Below, piece after piece: positions 4,036 to 6,200 of a DNA stretch of 6,200 nucleotides. Source of the stretch: an uncultured Bacillaceae bacterium. Lineage in GTDB: Bacteria; Bacillota; Bacilli; Bacillales; Amphibacillaceae. Position 1 is the first letter of the stretch. Each line of letters starts with the position of its first letter. Location: assembly GCA_937925695.1 (NCBI GenBank), contig CALAMD010000103.1:1-6200 (forward strand), read 5' to 3'. The position numbers and the translations under genes were made by a program. Below the pieces are notes generated by a model. The model saw only the letters and a list, made by a program, of their open reading frames with translations. It was not told the origin of the DNA and ran no database searches.

Positions 4036-6200
4036 ATGTCATATACTCATTTACAAGTTCATAGTGGATATAGTTTGTTAGATAGTACCATTTCCATTGA
4101 AAAACTAGTTAATAAAGCTAAAGAACTAGAATTTGATGCCATTGCCTTAACAGATCATGAAGTGTTGTATGGCGTGATTCCCTTTTACCAACTGTGTCTA
4201 AAAAATAATCTTAAACCAATCATCGGGATGACCGTTGAACTCATCCATGATGATTACCAGGTCGAAAATTGTATTTTATTAGCGAAAAATAATAAAGGAT
4301 ATCAACAACTAATTGAATTAAGTACATGGATCAATAAAGATGAACAACGATTAACATTGCCGATTTTACAATCTCACGCCCATGATCTCATTGGTATTTT
4401 ACCTGTACAAACAAGTGTGATCGCTGAATTATTGATTAACGATCGGTTTGACCAGGCGAAAGCTATCATTGACAAATGGCTAAATGTTTTTTCCGCTGAA
4501 GATTTTTATTTAGGTATTCAAGATCATGGCTTAGCAAGCGAGCGCAGTATGCAACAAATGGTTAAAAACTTTCATGAAGCGTATGAAATACAAGTTGTGG
4601 CGATCAATGATGTGCGTTACCTTGAACGAGATGATTATGTAGCGTTTGATTGTCTCCAGGCGATTAAGGAACAAAAACGGTGGCGGGAAGATGAAGATCT
4701 CACTAAAATAAAAAATCGTTATCTTCGGTCTCAGGAAGAGATGGAACAGATTTATCAAGACTTCTGGCTAGAACCCCTTGAAAATACAGAGAAAATAAAA
4801 GAAAAATGCCATGTTACGTTAGCTTTTCAGCAAGCTTTATTGCCGGCTTATCCAACTCCTAATGAGCTTCCATCCCATGATTTTTTACGGGAGTTATGTT
4901 TTGAACAAGCTAAACAGAAGTATGCTGAACTGACTGATGAAGTTGTTGAACGGTTAAACTATGAGTTAGATGTAATTGATAATATGGGCTTTAGTGATTA
5001 CTTTTTAATCGTGTGGGATTTTGTTGCTTATGCGAAGAAGAACAATATTTTAGTCGGACCTGGGCGGGGTTCTGCTGCTGGTTCTCTCGTTTCGTTTGTA
5101 CTAGGCATTACTGAGGTAGATCCTTTAAAATATGATCTACTATTTGAGCGGTTTTTGAATCCGGAACGAACCTCGATGCCTGATATTGATATTGATTTTG
5201 CCGATCATAGCCGAGATGAAGTGATTCAATATGTTCGCAACAAATATGGGGAAGAACATGTCGCTCAAATTATTACCTTTGGTACTTTTGGTGCAAGATC
5301 TCTGTTAAGAGAATTGTTTAAAACAATGGGTGTGGACCAACAAGATATTTCTTACATTTTTCAAATTATCCCTCCCTATACGAATAAATCAATTGTGGAA
5401 TATGTTCGTGAATCCACTGATTTGCAGGCCTATATTAAACAGTCACCAAAACTGAGAAAGTTGTTTAAAATCGCCTTTACACTAGACGGACTGCCTCGTC
5501 ATATTTCCACTCATGCTGCTGGAATCGTCATGAGTAAAAGGCCACTTACTGAGAACGTGCCCTTAACGTTAGGTTCTAATGATGTTCATTTAACCCAGTT
5601 TCCGATGAATGATCTCGAAGCATTAGGCCTGTTAAAGATCGACTTTTTAGGACTTAGAAATTTATCGTTTATGGAACAAGTTATTCAGTCGATTGCCTAT
5701 CGAACTGAAAAACACATATCTCTTCAGCAAATTCCTAGTGATGATCAAAAAACATTTCAGTTGTTACAACAGGGTAAAACTAACGGGATTTTTCAATTGG
5801 AATCTGAAGGGATGAAGCGGGTCTTACAACGATTACAACCGTCTGAATTTGAAGATATTGTAGCTGTCAATGCTCTTTACCGACCAGGCCCGATGAATTA
5901 TATTGATACGTATATTCGCCGAAAAAGAAGAGAAGAAAAAGTATCCTATCCCCATCCTGATCTAGAGCCGATTTTAGCTAAAACATATGGTGTATTAATT
6001 TATCAGGAGCAAATTATGCAAATTGCCCATCGGATGGCAGGATTTAGTCTTGGCGAAGCAGATATTTTACGGCGGGCAATTAGTAAGAAAAGTGCAACGA
6101 TGATTAAGGAATTAAAAGTATCTTTTATTAAAGGCTGTATGGAAAATGGCTATGATGCTAAGTTAGCTGAACAAATTTTTCTATGGATAGAGCGGTTTGC
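4036..6200 (+). CDS. dnaE: DNA polymerase III alpha subunit, DnaE type (3' end outside window)
   Basis: The reading frame is open for 721 codons to the window edge. B. subtilis DnaE has about 1,115 residues, so about two thirds is visible. DnaE is the polymerase that, alongside PolC in Firmicutes, extends RNA primers at the replication fork. Residues 1 to about 200 form the PHP domain (HLQVHSGYSLLDS at 5-17, LTDH at 38-41, QDHG at 162-165, INDVRY at 190-195). The palm follows, with GPGRGSAAGSLV at 341-352 and the catalytic acids of PDIDIDF at 382-388 (D385 and D387). The third acid is D536 in KIDFLGLRNL. LPRHISTHAAG (486-496), GIFQLE, NALYRPGPM and YGVLIYQEQIM are also conserved. The missing part should hold the fingers, the helix-hairpin-helix region and the OB fold. 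No separate exonuclease domain is inserted in the PHP, so this is DnaE and not PolC. Several PHP metal ligands are replaced (Q7, T66, R194), suggesting no proofreading nuclease. The neighbours ytrHI are divergent. Confidence 0.97.
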   Translation, partial: MSYTHLQVHSGYSLLDSTISIEKLVNKAKELEFDAIALTDHEVLYGVIPFYQLCLKNNLKPIIGMTVELIHDDYQVENCILLAKNNKGYQQLIELSTWINKDEQRLTLPILQSHAHDLIGILPVQTSVIAELLINDRFDQAKAIIDKWLNVFSAEDFYLGIQDHGLASERSMQQMVKNFHEAYEIQVVAINDVRYLERDDYVAFDCLQAIKEQKRWREDEDLTKIKNRYLRSQEEMEQIYQDFWLEPLENTEKIKEKCHVTLAFQQALLPAYPTPNELPSHDFLRELCFEQAKQKYAELTDEVVERLNYELDVIDNMGFSDYFLIVWDFVAYAKKNNILVGPGRGSAAGSLVSFVLGITEVDPLKYDLLFERFLNPERTSMPDIDIDFADHSRDEVIQYVRNKYGEEHVAQIITFGTFGARSLLRELFKTMGVDQQDISYIFQIIPPYTNKSIVEYVRESTDLQAYIKQSPKLRKLFKIAFTLDGLPRHISTHAAGIVMSKRPLTENVPLTLGSNDVHLTQFPMNDLEALGLLKIDFLGLRNLSFMEQVIQSIAYRTEKHISLQQIPSDDQKTFQLLQQGKTNGIFQLESEGMKRVLQRLQPSEFEDIVAVNALYRPGPMNYIDTYIRRKRREEKVSYPHPDLEPILAKTYGVLIYQEQIMQIAHRMAGFSLGEADILRRAISKKSATMIKELKVSFIKGCMENGYDAKLAEQIFLWIERF

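Noticed and set aside
4531..4758. 75-codon - strand frame inside dnaE
   Set aside because: Antisense to continuous DnaE coding sequence.
4036..6200. Possible frameshift or pseudogene in dnaE
   Set aside because: Translated codon by codon, the frame stays open for 721 codons and all polymerase motifs are present; it only lacks a stop because the window ends.

Overview
This window is an AT-rich stretch of a low-GC, Gram-positive, endospore-forming chromosome, most likely a member of the Bacillaceae. The evidence is the recognisable Bacillus gene set ytoI, ytpI, nrnA, ytrI, ytrH and dnaE, the strong GGTGA/AGAGGA-type ribosome binding sites, a sigma-E-like sporulation promoter and the Firmicutes-type DnaE. 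The genus cannot be fixed from the sequence; the halotolerant Oceanobacillus/Gracilibacillus/Amphibacillus group is a guess. All identifications were made by reading the proteins against remembered families, without a database search.

Layout from left to right: (1) a 75-residue two-helix membrane protein of unknown function (3-230, +). (2) ytoI (304-1611, +), a multidomain HTH-DRTGG-CBS-CBS-hotdog regulator with its own sigma-A promoter, overlapped by a 44-bp nested palindrome. (3) A perfect 12-bp bidirectional terminator hairpin between ytoI and the convergent ytpI (1649-1945, -), a three-helix membrane protein. (4) A 111-bp divergent intergenic region, then nrnA (2057-3004, +, TTG start), a DHH-family oligoribonuclease/pAp phosphatase. 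(5) A second bidirectional hairpin, then the convergent two-gene sporulation operon ytrH-ytrI (3890 back to 3055, -), translationally coupled through a TAATG overlap and preceded by a sigma-E-like promoter. (6) dnaE (4036 to the right edge, +), the DNA polymerase III alpha subunit of the DnaE type, of which 721 codons are visible, all open.

The genes fall into short transcription units that alternate in direction. They cover housekeeping (dnaE replication, nrnA nano-RNA and pAp turnover), mother-cell sporulation (ytrHI) and a presumed metabolite-responsive regulator (ytoI). The gene neighbourhood is a conserved, ordinary one for Bacillaceae. I found no mobile element, CRISPR array, RNA gene, defence system or clearly undescribed system. 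The points most worth a second look are the palindrome on the ytoI promoter, the likely ligand logic of YtoI beside NrnA, and the partly eroded PHP metal site of DnaE.
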